A stretch of 19,883 nucleotides of DNA, taken from assembly GCA_003221985.1 (NCBI GenBank), contig QHUQ01000205.1, positions 1 to 19,883 of the forward strand, in the 5' to 3' direction. Under the pieces are notes generated by a model that made no database searches, was not told the origin of the DNA, and was given only the letters and a program-made list of their open reading frames with translations. Below are positions 8,454 to 15,540 of the stretch, in pieces. This DNA comes from Gemmatimonadota bacterium. Its GTDB lineage: Bacteria > Gemmatimonadota > Gemmatimonadetes > Gemmatimonadales > GWC2-71-9. The position numbers and the translations under genes are program-made. Numbering within the stretch: position 1 is the stretch's first letter; each line of letters starts with the position of its first letter.

Positions 8454-9544
8454 GCGCGCTCGATTCTCACCGCGCAGACCTTCAGCTCGGCCATCTTGGC
8501 GTAGGGATCGAGCACGGGATTGGTGAGGAGATTGGCAGCGGCCTCGCGGAAGTGAAACGGCACGAACACCTGCCCGCGCGCGACGCGATCGCTGATCCGC
8601 GCGGCGGTGACCATCGAGTTGCGCCGCGACGTGAGCCGCACCAGCTCGCCCTCGCGCACGTGCAACTGCTTCGCGTCCTCGGGATGGATCTCGACGATGG
8701 CGGTCGGCTCGCGGGCATCGAGGCCGCTGGCGCGGCGCGTCATGGTGCCGGTGTGCCAGTGGTAGAGCTGACGGCCGGTATTCATGACGAACGGATACTC
8801 GTCGTCCGGCAGCTCGACGGGATCGGTGTACTCGACCGCCACGAACGTGGCGCGGCCGTCCCCGGTCGGGAACGCCCTGTCAAAGAGGAACGCGGTGCCC
8901 GGATGGTCCTTGGTTGGAACGGGATACTGCAGCCCCCCGCCTTCGAGCCGCTCGTAGGTGACGCCCGCCCAGCTGGGGGTCACTCGCGCGATCTCGCGCA
9001 TCACGTCTTCAGCGTCGCGGAACGTCGTCGGCAGCCCCAGCCGGTTGCTGAGGTCCATCAGGATCTCGAGATCGCCGCGCGCCTCGCCGGGGGAGTCGAC
9101 CGCCTTGTGTGTCAGCTGAATGCGTCGCTCGGTGTTGACGAATGTGCCCGACTTTTCGGCGAAGCTGGCCCCGGGTAACACCACATCGGCGTAGCGCGCG
9201 GTTTCCGTCAGGAAGAGGTCCTGCACGGCCAGAAACTCGAGCTCCTGAAACCAATGCTCGGCGTGTGCGATGTCGGGGTCGGAGAGGACCGGGTTCTCAC
9301 CCATGATGTACATCCCACGCACACCGCTCTCGGGCTTGACGACCTCGGTGACCATCAGGCCGCTCTTGAGCGACAGCGCATCGGCCGGAACCCCCCAGGT
9401 CGCGGCGAAACGCGCCCGGACTTTCTGGTCGCCAACGGGCTGATAGTCGGTGTAGACGAACGGAATGGCGCCGACGTCGGACGCGCCCTGGACGTTGTTC
9501 TGGCCGCGCACCGGCAGCATCGCCGCGCCCCACCGCCCGATCAT
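8450..9544 (-). CDS. fdhA: Formate dehydrogenase alpha subunit, C-terminal piece (molybdopterin-binding)
   Basis: This is the second half of the molybdenum/tungsten formate dehydrogenase begun at 11223. It opens with [24 protein letters not shown], a conserved pterin-binding stretch, and continues through [45 protein letters not shown] and the C-terminal molybdopterin dinucleotide-binding barrel ([32 protein letters not shown]). The ATG at 9544 is an internal Met, not a normal start; it overlaps the stop of the first piece by 4 bases. Compared with the family about 45-50 residues are missing at the junction near 9541-9562, so this is not a simple frameshift. The 3' end overlaps the SDR start. 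Identity is firm; whether it is a real broken gene or an assembly error cannot be told from sequence alone. Confidence 0.85.
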   Translation of the reverse strand: [364 protein letters not shown]

Positions 9545-11223
9545 GCCTTTGCCGCGGTGTATGGCTGCACCGCCGCGCGCACCTTCTCGAAATCATGGGT
9601 TCGTTCGGCGATGAATGCCTTGTTCTCGAGGCCCAGCGACAGGATGTGATTCAGCATCGCGGAGTAGAGGGCGACGTCGGTGCCGGGTTGCATTTGCAGG
9701 TGAACGTCGGCGCGCCCCGCCAGCTCGGTGCGGCGCGGATCGGCGACGATGAGGGTCGCGCGCTTCTCGTGCGCCCGCTTCAGCGCGGCGCCGAACACCG
9801 GGTGCGACTCGGTCGTGTTGGCGCCGGCGATGAAGATGACGTCGCACGCCTGCTCGATCTCGCGCATGGAGCCGGAGGCGGCCGCGGTGTTGATCGCGCG
9901 CTGCATCGCCGCGACCGACGTCGAATGGCACAGCCGGGTGCAGTGGTCCACGTTGTTCGTGCCCAGCGCGCCGCGAAACATGCGCATCATCAGATAATTC
10001 TCTTCGTTCGAGCACTTGGCCGACGAGAAGCAGGCCAGCGCGTCGGGCCCGCGGGCCGCCTTGATTCGCAGCAGCTCCTGCGACGTCAGCTCGAGCGCTT
10101 CCTCCCACGTGCCTTCGCGGAACGGGGAGTACCAGTCCCCGGGGGTCGCGACCCGATCGCGGATGTCCATGTCGAGCCGTTCGAGCAGCGGCAGCTCACG
10201 CACGCTCTTGCCGGTGGCGCGGGGCGGGGTCCCGGGCTTGCTGCTCTTGCCTTCATTCTCGATCGTGCGCCACGGACCGGCTCTCCGCTCGGCGCCGTGC
10301 AGGCCCTTCCAGATCCAGCGGCCGCTTTCCCTTCTCCACCCCTTCCTGATCAAGGGCTTCGTCAGCCGATCCCGATGTTGCGGGAAGTCATAGCCGAAGC
10401 GGCCCTTCACGCAGGTGGATCCCTGATTCGGGGTGTTCAGCTCGATGTCGGGAGAGGTGACGCGGATGACTTTGTTATCGGCAACGTGCAGATCGACCTG
10501 GCAGCCGACGCCGCAGTACGGACAAACGGAGCGCACGATCCTTTCCGGATGGCGGATCTGGTCGGGCGCGAAGCGTTGCCGCGGCATCACTTCGAAGATC
10601 GCGCCGGTCGGGCAGACGCGGACGCATTCGCCGCACCAGGTGCATCCCGCCTTGTCGGGGTCGCCGTCGGCGCCGACGATGATCTCGGCGTGCTCGCCGC
10701 GGTACCCCACATCCAGCACACCGACGACTTGGATGTCCTCGCAGGCGCGCACGCAGCGCGTGCACAGGATGCATGTGGACATATCGTGGCGGATCATCGG
10801 ATCGCCCGGACGCTCGTCGCCCGAGCGCAGCGGCAGATCGCGCTCGACGACCGCCGTCGGCACGACGTCGTACTGCACCAGGTAGCGCTCGAACTCGTTG
10901 CGCGGATTGTCCCGGCCGCCGTTTCGCAGGTGATCGGCGGGATAGCGCTCCGCCAGCAGGCGCAGGACGCCCTTGCGGTTTTCCACCGCGGCATGCGACT
11001 GCGTGGTGACGACCATGCCGTCGGCGACCTTCGTCGCGCACGCCGGAATCAGCTTGGCTTGTCCTTCGACGGAGACGAGGCAGATGCGGCAGTTGCCGAC
11101 GATCGGCAGCGTGGGATACCAGCAGAGCGTGGGAATCTCGATGCCCGACGCCCGGGCGGCGTCGAGGATCGTTTGGCCTTCGGCAGCCTCGAGGGAACGG
11201 CCGTCGACTTTGAGACTCGGCAT
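9541..11223 (-). CDS. fdhA: Formate dehydrogenase alpha subunit, N-terminal piece (Fe-S and catalytic half)
   Basis: Oxidises formate to CO2 at a Mo/W-bis-pterin site and passes electrons through Fe-S clusters. Domains: a plant-ferredoxin-like 2Fe-2S domain (C34, C45, C48, C62); two 4Fe-4S clusters (C151, C154, C157, C161 and C194, C197, C200, C204); the catalytic-domain 4Fe-4S (C234, C237, C241, C271) with K273; and the active-site motif DHCTRLCHS, where C432 replaces selenocysteine and H433 follows. The His/Cys cluster often found after the 2Fe-2S domain is absent. An insertion of about 70 residues (about 295-368) precedes REGTWEEAL. The piece ends VQPYTAAKA-stop at 9541, well before the family's end. 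No beta or gamma subunit, FdhD or NAD-binding subunit is encoded nearby. Start ATG 11223 matches the ferredoxin-fold start. Confidence 0.88.
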   Translation of the reverse strand: MPSLKVDGRSLEAAEGQTILDAARASGIEIPTLCWYPTLPIVGNCRICLVSVEGQAKLIPACATKVADGMVVTTQSHAAVENRKGVLRLLAERYPADHLRNGGRDNPRNEFERYLVQYDVVPTAVVERDLPLRSGDERPGDPMIRHDMSTCILCTRCVRACEDIQVVGVLDVGYRGEHAEIIVGADGDPDKAGCTWCGECVRVCPTGAIFEVMPRQRFAPDQIRHPERIVRSVCPYCGVGCQVDLHVADNKVIRVTSPDIELNTPNQGSTCVKGRFGYDFPQHRDRLTKPLIRKGWRRESGRWIWKGLHGAERRAGPWRTIENEGKSSKPGTPPRATGKSVRELPLLERLDMDIRDRVATPGDWYSPFREGTWEEALELTSQELLRIKAARGPDALACFSSAKCSNEENYLMMRMFRGALGTNNVDHCTRLCHSTSVAAMQRAINTAAASGSMREIEQACDVIFIAGANTTESHPVFGAALKRAHEKRATLIVADPRRTELAGRADVHLQMQPGTDVALYSAMLNHILSLGLENKAFIAERTHDFEKVRAAVQPYTAAKA

Positions 11224-11229
11224 GCCTGA

Positions 11230-11257
11230 TAAATAGGCCGCCGAATGTCAGTGGCAA
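11230..11257 (-). promoter_or_regulatory. Candidate promoter of the fdhA cluster
   Basis: On the minus strand TTGCCA (11257-11252) and TATTTA (11235-11230) are separated by 16 bases, close to sigma-70 spacing. The expected start of transcription falls at about the fdhA ATG (11223), which would make the message nearly leaderless; in agreement, no good ribosome site is visible upstream of that ATG. Pattern match only. Confidence 0.3.
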
Positions 11258-11278
11258 GACTGCTTAGAGGAGGTGCTG

Positions 11279-11446
11279 CTAGACCTTCGGATCCACCGGG
11301 AGGTGCCGGTGCGTATGATCGCCGTCTTCACCCTCATCCAGGAACCAGCAGTACGCCCAAATCTTGGCGGGCCGCAGCACCTGCCGGCCGGCTCGCAGAA
11401 TGATGCCCATCGGTTCGTCGTCGATCATCAGCGGAAGGCTCGTCAT
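11279..11446 (-). CDS. Small protein of unknown function (55 residues)
   Basis: A short open frame from ATG 11446 to TAG 11279, the only plausible gene in the 340-base gap upstream of fdhA. The product begins MTSLPLMIDDEPMGIILRAG, continues with RPAKIWAYCWFLDEGEDGD and ends with a His-rich HTHRHLPVDPKV. Codon third positions are GC-rich like the neighbours. It has no signal peptide or membrane segment. The EPMGI-type N-terminus followed by an aromatic strand resembles small uncharacterised proteins I associate with Gemmatimonadota, but I cannot verify this. A weak promoter-like pair (TTGCGT 11488-11483, TATAAC 11467-11462, 15-base spacing) lies upstream. No clear ribosome site. It could be a chance frame. 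Confidence 0.5.
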   Translation of the reverse strand: MTSLPLMIDDEPMGIILRAGRQVLRPAKIWAYCWFLDEGEDGDHTHRHLPVDPKV

Positions 11447-11473
11447 GGCGCACCGTTACGGGTTATATGTCGC

Positions 11474-11520
11474 TACGTTGTAACGCAATCACCTTGCCAG
11501 GCGCGCTTGCGTACAACGTA
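11474..11520. repeat. Inverted repeat in intergenic region
   Basis: TACGTTGTA (11474-11482) and its perfect reverse complement TACAACGTA (11512-11520) are separated by 29 bases, within the 117-base gap upstream of the 55-residue gene. A related CTACAACG follows at 11526. The first arm overlaps the spacer of the weak promoter for the small gene, so the pair could be an operator. The gap also holds two heptamers GAGTCGT (11551-11564) that abut the stop of the next gene. Confidence 0.4.
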
Positions 11521-11563
11521 CCGCCCTACAACGAGTTACGGTTTTCCACCGAGTCGTGAGTCG

Positions 11564-12442
11564 TCAGTCCGACACGTTCAACGCCGGCCCTGCCGTGTCG
11601 ACCTGACGCGGCGGCTTGATCGCGGTGAAGCCCGAACGCTTGGAACGGCGGCCGTTCTGGACCTGCCATCCCCGATACAGCGTCTGGAGCGCCTCGGGGG
11701 CGAGGGGAATGATCCCTCGGCTCGGGGCCTCGGGAGGCAGCACCACGTGCACCCCGCCCGACGGCGTCCGCACTTGCAGGTCGGCAATCAATGACGCGCG
11801 CTCTTTGGCGCCGAGCTGGCCGAGCGCGGCGGGCGCGATCGCGACGAGCGACGGTGAGAGATCGGGGAACCAGCTCCCGAAGTTGATGACCAGCGCCTGG
11901 AATGCCCCGGCAAGCTGTTCGGTGACGGCGCGTCCCTCGGCTGCCTCGACGGCACCCAAATCCTGATCCAGCAGAAATACCTCGGCATCGTGCGCCGCGA
12001 GAAACAACGCTTCCGCGAGTGCCGCGGAGCCGAGCACGACGACGACGTCGCCCGGCTCGACCCGCGCGGCCCACGGGACGACGGGGTGCCCGCGGTCGAA
12101 TCCCCAATGCGTCGGTTCACGCTGCGCTTCCCGCAGTGCGCGGTGCTTCTGGCGCCAGCGCGGAAATGAAGGAAGTCGCAGACGTCGGGCGATGATGCGA
12201 TCGACATGCTCGAGCAGCAGCACTTCCGTGAGCAGATACTGATCCTGAGCGCTCGCCTGCAGCTCCCGGACCGCTTCGTCGCCGATCTGCAGCAGCTCCG
12301 CCCGTGGGACGGTGTTCTTGTACTCCTCGAGCCGCTGCAGGATGAACTCCTGATACTCCTGCTTGAGCGAGCGCGGCAGCCGCCGGACTGGGGGCATTCC
12401 GGTGGCTTTCCGGGCGTGCTCAAAGGGCAGGGAGGTCAGCAT
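11564..12442 (-). CDS. Uncharacterised protein with degenerate SAM-methyltransferase-like Rossmann region
   Basis: A 292-residue soluble protein. Residues about 20-110 are helical and charged (SLKQEYQEFILQRLEEYKN, YLLTEVLLLEHVDRIIARRL). Residues 128-240 look like a Rossmann fold: VEPGDVVVVLGSAALAEALFL (first strand and glycine-poor loop), EVFLLDQD with an acidic residue where a methyltransferase would bind the SAM ribose, FQALVINFGSWFPDL, and GGVHVVLPP. The usual GxGxG is reduced to LGSAALA, so SAM binding is doubtful. I do not recognise a named family. ATG 12442 overlaps the end of the CDF transporter gene by 7 bases; an alternative start is the internal Met at 12397 (MPPVRRLPRS). It is probably co-transcribed with the transporter, but no functional link is evident. 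Confidence 0.65.
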   Translation of the reverse strand: MLTSLPFEHARKATGMPPVRRLPRSLKQEYQEFILQRLEEYKNTVPRAELLQIGDEAVRELQASAQDQYLLTEVLLLEHVDRIIARRLRLPSFPRWRQKHRALREAQREPTHWGFDRGHPVVPWAARVEPGDVVVVLGSAALAEALFLAAHDAEVFLLDQDLGAVEAAEGRAVTEQLAGAFQALVINFGSWFPDLSPSLVAIAPAALGQLGAKERASLIADLQVRTPSGGVHVVLPPEAPSRGIIPLAPEALQTLYRGWQVQNGRRSKRSGFTAIKPPRQVDTAGPALNVSD

Positions 12443-13326
12443 GGCTCGACGTGCACCGTCACTTCTTCCAGCTCCAGGTCGTTCTTCAGTCGCGCTTCGA
12501 CGGCATCGGCGATGGCGTGCGCGGCGGCGACGTTGGCCGAGGAGTCGACGGCGATCGTGACTTCCGCGTAGCGCACGCCCGTGTTGCCGCCGCGCGAGCG
12601 GATCCCGTAAGCACTCTTCACGCCCGCGACGGCCTGCGCCGATTGGCGAATCGTCGGCTCGGGGATCGCGCGCTCGTCGACGAGCACCGGCACGACGCGT
12701 TTCAGGATTTGGTAGGCCACCCGCACGATCAGCAGCGCCACGGCGATGGCGACGACCGGATCCACCCAGGTATGGCCCCCCCCCTCCCCTTGACGCGAAA
12801 ACAGCACGCCGATCAGGACGCCGATCGTGATGAAGACATCGGTACGCGTGTGCGCCGCGTCGGCGATGAGCAGCTCGCTGGAGAGCTCGTGCCCCCGGCG
12901 GTTTTCGTACCAGGCGACGAGGATGTTCGTGGCGAGCGTCGCGAGCAGCAGGGCGAGGCCGGCGTCGCTCATCCGCACCGTATGCCCGCCCGACACGAGA
13001 CGGCCGATGGCGCTGCGGACCAGCTCAAAGCAGGTGATCGAAAGGAAGACGACGATGGCGAGCGCGCCGAGCGTTTCGAACTTGCCGTGTCCGTAGGGGT
13101 GCTCTTCGTCGGGCTCGCGTGATGCGACGCGCACCACGACGAGGCCCAGCACGTTGTAGACCGCGTCCACGGAGGAGTGCACCGCGTCACCCAGGACGGC
13201 GAGCGAGCCGGCCAGCATGCCGATCGACGTTTTAGCGATCACGACAGCGATGTTGGCGATGAGGAGTCCGCCGAGTACGCGACGTACGGCGCGGGACCGG
13301 TCCAGGGCATTACCCGGTTCAGGCAT
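12436..13326 (-). CDS. Cation diffusion facilitator (CDF) family metal exporter
   Basis: An inner-membrane H+/divalent-metal antiporter, most likely zinc-type. 296 residues with six predicted membrane segments (about 15-36, 40-64, 85-107, 122-140, 164-177, 189-206) and a C-terminal cytoplasmic domain (about 215-296, ending VTVHVEPC). The two transport-site motifs are present: DAVHSSVD (H50, D54) in segment 2 and DAAHTRTD (H159, D163) in segment 5, with HPYGHGKFE after segment 2. Start ATG 13326 is preferred; the frame continues to a TTG at 13362 but that adds a non-conserved 12 residues and approaches the divergent promoter. A G9 tract (12776-12784, read on the minus strand) encodes part of the GEGGGH loop. 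It is divergent from the ArsR-type regulator, with 78 bases between. Confidence 0.9.
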   Translation of the reverse strand: MPEPGNALDRSRAVRRVLGGLLIANIAVVIAKTSIGMLAGSLAVLGDAVHSSVDAVYNVLGLVVVRVASREPDEEHPYGHGKFETLGALAIVVFLSITCFELVRSAIGRLVSGGHTVRMSDAGLALLLATLATNILVAWYENRRGHELSSELLIADAAHTRTDVFITIGVLIGVLFSRQGEGGGHTWVDPVVAIAVALLIVRVAYQILKRVVPVLVDERAIPEPTIRQSAQAVAGVKSAYGIRSRGGNTGVRYAEVTIAVDSSANVAAAHAIADAVEARLKNDLELEEVTVHVEPC

Positions 13327-13368
13327 GGTGTGCAAGCTTGTGATGGGGGCCGATTTAGTCAACTTTCC

Positions 13369-13399
13369 TTGACATATTTAGATACTTGTATAAATATCT
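13369..13399 (+). promoter_or_regulatory. Promoter and probable operator of the sdpRI-like pair
   Basis: TTGACA (13369-13374) is followed by TATAAA (13389-13394, 14-base spacing) or TAAATA (13391-13396, 16-base spacing). The region is strongly AT-rich against GC-rich surroundings. It contains dyads: ATATTTA (13374-13380) with TAAATAT (13391-13397), and AGATA (13380-13384) with TATCT (13395-13399), the size and composition typical of ArsR-family operators overlapping the promoter. Autorepression by the downstream ArsR-type protein is inferred. The divergent CDF gene could share the site. Confidence 0.55.
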
Positions 13400-13404
13400 C
13401 TGCC

Positions 13405-13683
13405 ATGCATGATTCGCTGTTTCGCGCTCTGGCCGACCCGACGCGGCGCAAGATCCTCGAGCTGCTGACCGCCAAGGATCTCACCGCGGGCGAGATCGCG
13501 GAGCAGTTCCCGATCGCGTTCGCCTCGGTGTCGCACCATCTCGGCGTGCTCAAGGCGGCCGACCTCGTCGCCACCGAGCGCGAAGGGCAGTTCATCCGCT
13601 ACCGGCTGAACACGACCGTCTTTCAAGAGGTCGTGCGCTACTTCATGACCCGCTTTGGTGGGGAAGGAGAGAAGCATGCGTAG
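13405..13683 (+). CDS. ArsR/SmtB-family transcriptional repressor, SdpR-like
   Basis: A 92-residue winged-helix repressor: MHDSLFRALADPTRRKILELL (helices 1-2), DLTAGEIAEQFPIAFASVSHHLGVLKAADLV (helix-turn-helix with recognition helix SVSHHLGVL) and the wing VATEREGQFIRYRLN. It contains no Cys and none of the usual metal-binding motifs of ArsR sensors, which argues for the SdpR type, a partner of SdpI, over metal sensing. The start at ATG 13405 gives the standard family N-terminus; the frame stays open upstream but crosses the promoter. Its 3' end overlaps the SdpI-like gene by 8 bases, so the two are translated together. Likely target: its own promoter dyad, and possibly the divergent CDF gene. 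Confidence 0.88.
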   Translation: MHDSLFRALADPTRRKILELLTAKDLTAGEIAEQFPIAFASVSHHLGVLKAADLVATEREGQFIRYRLNTTVFQEVVRYFMTRFGGEGEKHA

Positions 13684-14317
13684 CCGCTGGTTTGGTCTCG
13701 TGATGGCCGCGGTGGCCGTCGCCATGGCGGTGTGGGCGTATCCGCGGTTGCCGCCGACAATGCCCACGCACTTTCGCTTCAACGGCACGCCCGACGGGTT
13801 CTCGAGCCGGCTGTCGGCGCTCGCGTTCGCCCCGATCATCATGGTCGTCATGACGGTCCTGTTCAACGTGCTGCCGAAAGTGGATCCGCGGCGGGAGAAT
13901 TACCCCAAGTTCCTGCGCAGTTACTGGCTCATCGCCCACGCGCTGATCGTGTTCCTGCTCGTCGCCCAGGCGCTGACCATCGCCGCGGGTCTCGGGTTCT
14001 CGGTCAAGGTCGTTCGCCTGATGCCGCTGGGCGTCGGCCTGCTGTTCGTGTTCCTCGGGAATTACCTCACGCGCGTGGAGCCGAACTGGTTCCTCGGGAT
14101 TCGCACCCCGTGGACGCTCTCGAGCGACACCGTCTGGCGAAAGACCCATCGCACCGGCGGATGGCTCATGGTCCTGGGGGGATTGGTTATCGCCGCCTGC
14201 GCGTTCCTGCCGCAAGGCGCCTTCCTGCCGCTGTTTATCCCGGCGATCGTCGTCATCGCGGTGGTGCCGATCGTGCAGTCGTACGTTTTATGGAAGCGAG
14301 AACAGGGGAGATCGTAG
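13676..14317 (+). CDS. SdpI-like membrane protein (DUF1648 plus SdpI domain)
   Basis: A 213-residue integral membrane protein with about six hydrophobic segments (5-22, 47-66, 83-105, 114-130, 161-178, 184-206). The N-terminal YPRLPPTMPTHFRFNGTPDGF (22-42) is the DUF1648 signature, and GNYLTRVEPNWFLGIRTPWTL with SDTVWRKTHRTGG (128-162) is the SdpI signature. In Bacillus, SdpI gives immunity to the SdpC toxin and also inactivates SdpR at the membrane; outside Firmicutes such pairs are common without a toxin. Here no SdpC or SdpAB homologue is visible in the window. The start at ATG 13676 has a good AAGGAG site 7 bases upstream, inside arsR. Confidence 0.85.
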   Translation: MRSRWFGLVMAAVAVAMAVWAYPRLPPTMPTHFRFNGTPDGFSSRLSALAFAPIIMVVMTVLFNVLPKVDPRRENYPKFLRSYWLIAHALIVFLLVAQALTIAAGLGFSVKVVRLMPLGVGLLFVFLGNYLTRVEPNWFLGIRTPWTLSSDTVWRKTHRTGGWLMVLGGLVIAACAFLPQGAFLPLFIPAIVVIAVVPIVQSYVLWKREQGRS

Positions 14318-14322
14318 GTGTA

Positions 14323-14371
14323 CCCGGGCTAAGAGCCCGGGCTCGGCATTGTGTGCGCCCTGTAAGGGCGC
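14323..14371. terminator. Two perfect hairpins between convergent genes, candidate bidirectional terminator
   Basis: CCCGGGCT (14323-14330) pairs with AGCCCGGG (14334-14341) across a 3-base loop, and GCGCCCT (14355-14361) pairs with AGGGCGC (14365-14371) across another 3-base loop. They sit in the 65-base space between the ends of the SdpI-like gene and rlmI, where a two-way terminator is expected. Neither has a clear T tract, so this is not a classical intrinsic terminator; they may instead protect 3' ends or act with Rho. Confidence 0.5.
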
Positions 14372-14382
14372 GGAATACAGAA

Positions 14383-15540
14383 TCAACCTATTGCGCGCAG
14401 CAGCATCCCTTTCAGGTATCCCGTCTCCGGCACGTTGAGCAGCTCGGGGTGATCGGAGGATGCACCGGTAGCAGCCACGAACTGGATCCGTCGCCCCGAG
14501 TCGCGCGCCGCATCCGCCAGCATCGCGTTGAATACGTCGCGGTTTACGTGGTAGGAGCATGACGAAGTAAACAGCATACCTCCGGGCGCCAGAATCTTCA
14601 TCGCCCGGAGGTTGATTTCCTTGTAGCCGGCGACGGCGCGCTCGAGGTTGGCCTTGGTTTTGGCGAACGCGGGCGGGTCGAGCACGATCGTGTCGAACTG
14701 CTCGCGCCGCCGTTCGAGCTCCCGGAGCAGATCGAAGGCGTTCGCCTCCATCCACTTGATGTTGCTGATCCCGTTGAGCTTGGCGTTCTCGGCGCCGCGC
14801 GCCAAAGCCTCGGCGCTCTGATCGACCGCGAGCACTTCTTTCGCGTTGCGGGCGAGATGCAGTGCAAACGAGCCGTGATAGGTGAAGAGGTCGAGCGCAC
14901 GGCCGCCGGTCTTCGTCTGGTGTCCGATGAGGTTCCGGTTCTCGCGCTGATCGAGAAAGGCGCCGGTTTTCTGGCCGGACCACGGAGCCGCGAGGTACTT
15001 GACTCCATCTTCGACGATCTCCACCACCTGCGGAACCTGGCCGTGGGCCAGGACCACCTCGGATGCCAACCCTTCATGACGACGAACCGCGGAATCGTTG
15101 CGGAGCAGGATGCCTTCTGGCTCGAGGGCGTACTTGATGGCCTCCAGAACGTCCCTGCGCACTGATTCCAACCCGGCCGATAACAGCTGTGCCACCACGA
15201 ACGGACCGTACTTATCGATCACGAGCGACGGGAGCGCATCTCCTTCGGCATGAACAACGCGCCATGCGGTTGCCGTGATTCCATTGCGACGGCGCGCCGC
15301 CACCAGGATGCGGTCGCTCCACCAAAAGTCGTCAATTCGCTCGTTGCCACGGGAGAGGAGACGCAACCGGATCTCGGATTTCGGGGAGTAGAGCGCCTGT
15401 CCGAGAAACTTGCCTTTACGATCGAAGGCCTGGACGATGCCTGGTGTCTTATCGGGCTCTTCGGCGACATCGCTGCGGTAGATCCACGGATGGCCCTGCT
15501 TCCAGCGTTCAGCCCCGCGCGCGGTGACTTTGACCGTCAT
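14383..15540 (-). CDS. rlmI: RlmI-type class I rRNA large-subunit (cytosine-5) methyltransferase
   Basis: A 385-residue protein of the RlmI (COG1092) family. The N-terminus (1-70, VTARGAERWKQGHPWIYRSDV) is a PUA RNA-binding domain, then a central domain with GDALPSLVIDKYG, and a C-terminal SAM-methyltransferase: AFLDQRENR (195-203), motif I DLFTYHGSFALHLA (217-230), acidic VDQS, motif IV LDPPAFAK (287-294), and TSSCS (325-329) with the catalytic Cys328. E. coli RlmI methylates C1962 of 23S rRNA; the exact target here is inferred. Full length. The start at ATG 15540 overlaps the aroH stop (ATGA). Confidence 0.88.
   Translation of the reverse strand: MTVKVTARGAERWKQGHPWIYRSDVAEEPDKTPGIVQAFDRKGKFLGQALYSPKSEIRLRLLSRGNERIDDFWWSDRILVAARRRNGITATAWRVVHAEGDALPSLVIDKYGPFVVAQLLSAGLESVRRDVLEAIKYALEPEGILLRNDSAVRRHEGLASEVVLAHGQVPQVVEIVEDGVKYLAAPWSGQKTGAFLDQRENRNLIGHQTKTGGRALDLFTYHGSFALHLARNAKEVLAVDQSAEALARGAENAKLNGISNIKWMEANAFDLLRELERRREQFDTIVLDPPAFAKTKANLERAVAGYKEINLRAMKILAPGGMLFTSSCSYHVNRDVFNAMLADAARDSGRRIQFVAATGASSDHPELLNVPETGYLKGMLLRAIG

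Noticed and set aside
9541..9562. Programmed frameshift joining the two fdhA pieces
   Set aside because: A frameshift alone would not explain the roughly 45-50 family residues that are missing, and no slippery heptamer with a downstream structure is evident.
10000..10040. Selenocysteine codon at the FdhA active site
   Set aside because: The active-site position reads DHCTRLCHS with a normal Cys codon; no in-frame TGA is present there.
9595..11229. A 544-codon open frame on the plus strand opposite fdhA
   Set aside because: It is a high-GC shadow; its translation is Arg/Asp/Val-rich with no recognisable motif, while the minus strand encodes clear Fe-S and catalytic motifs.
13676..14317. A bacteriocin/toxin-immunity locus
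   Set aside because: The SdpR- and SdpI-like genes are present, but there is no SdpC-type toxin or SdpAB maturation gene in the window, and orphan pairs are common.
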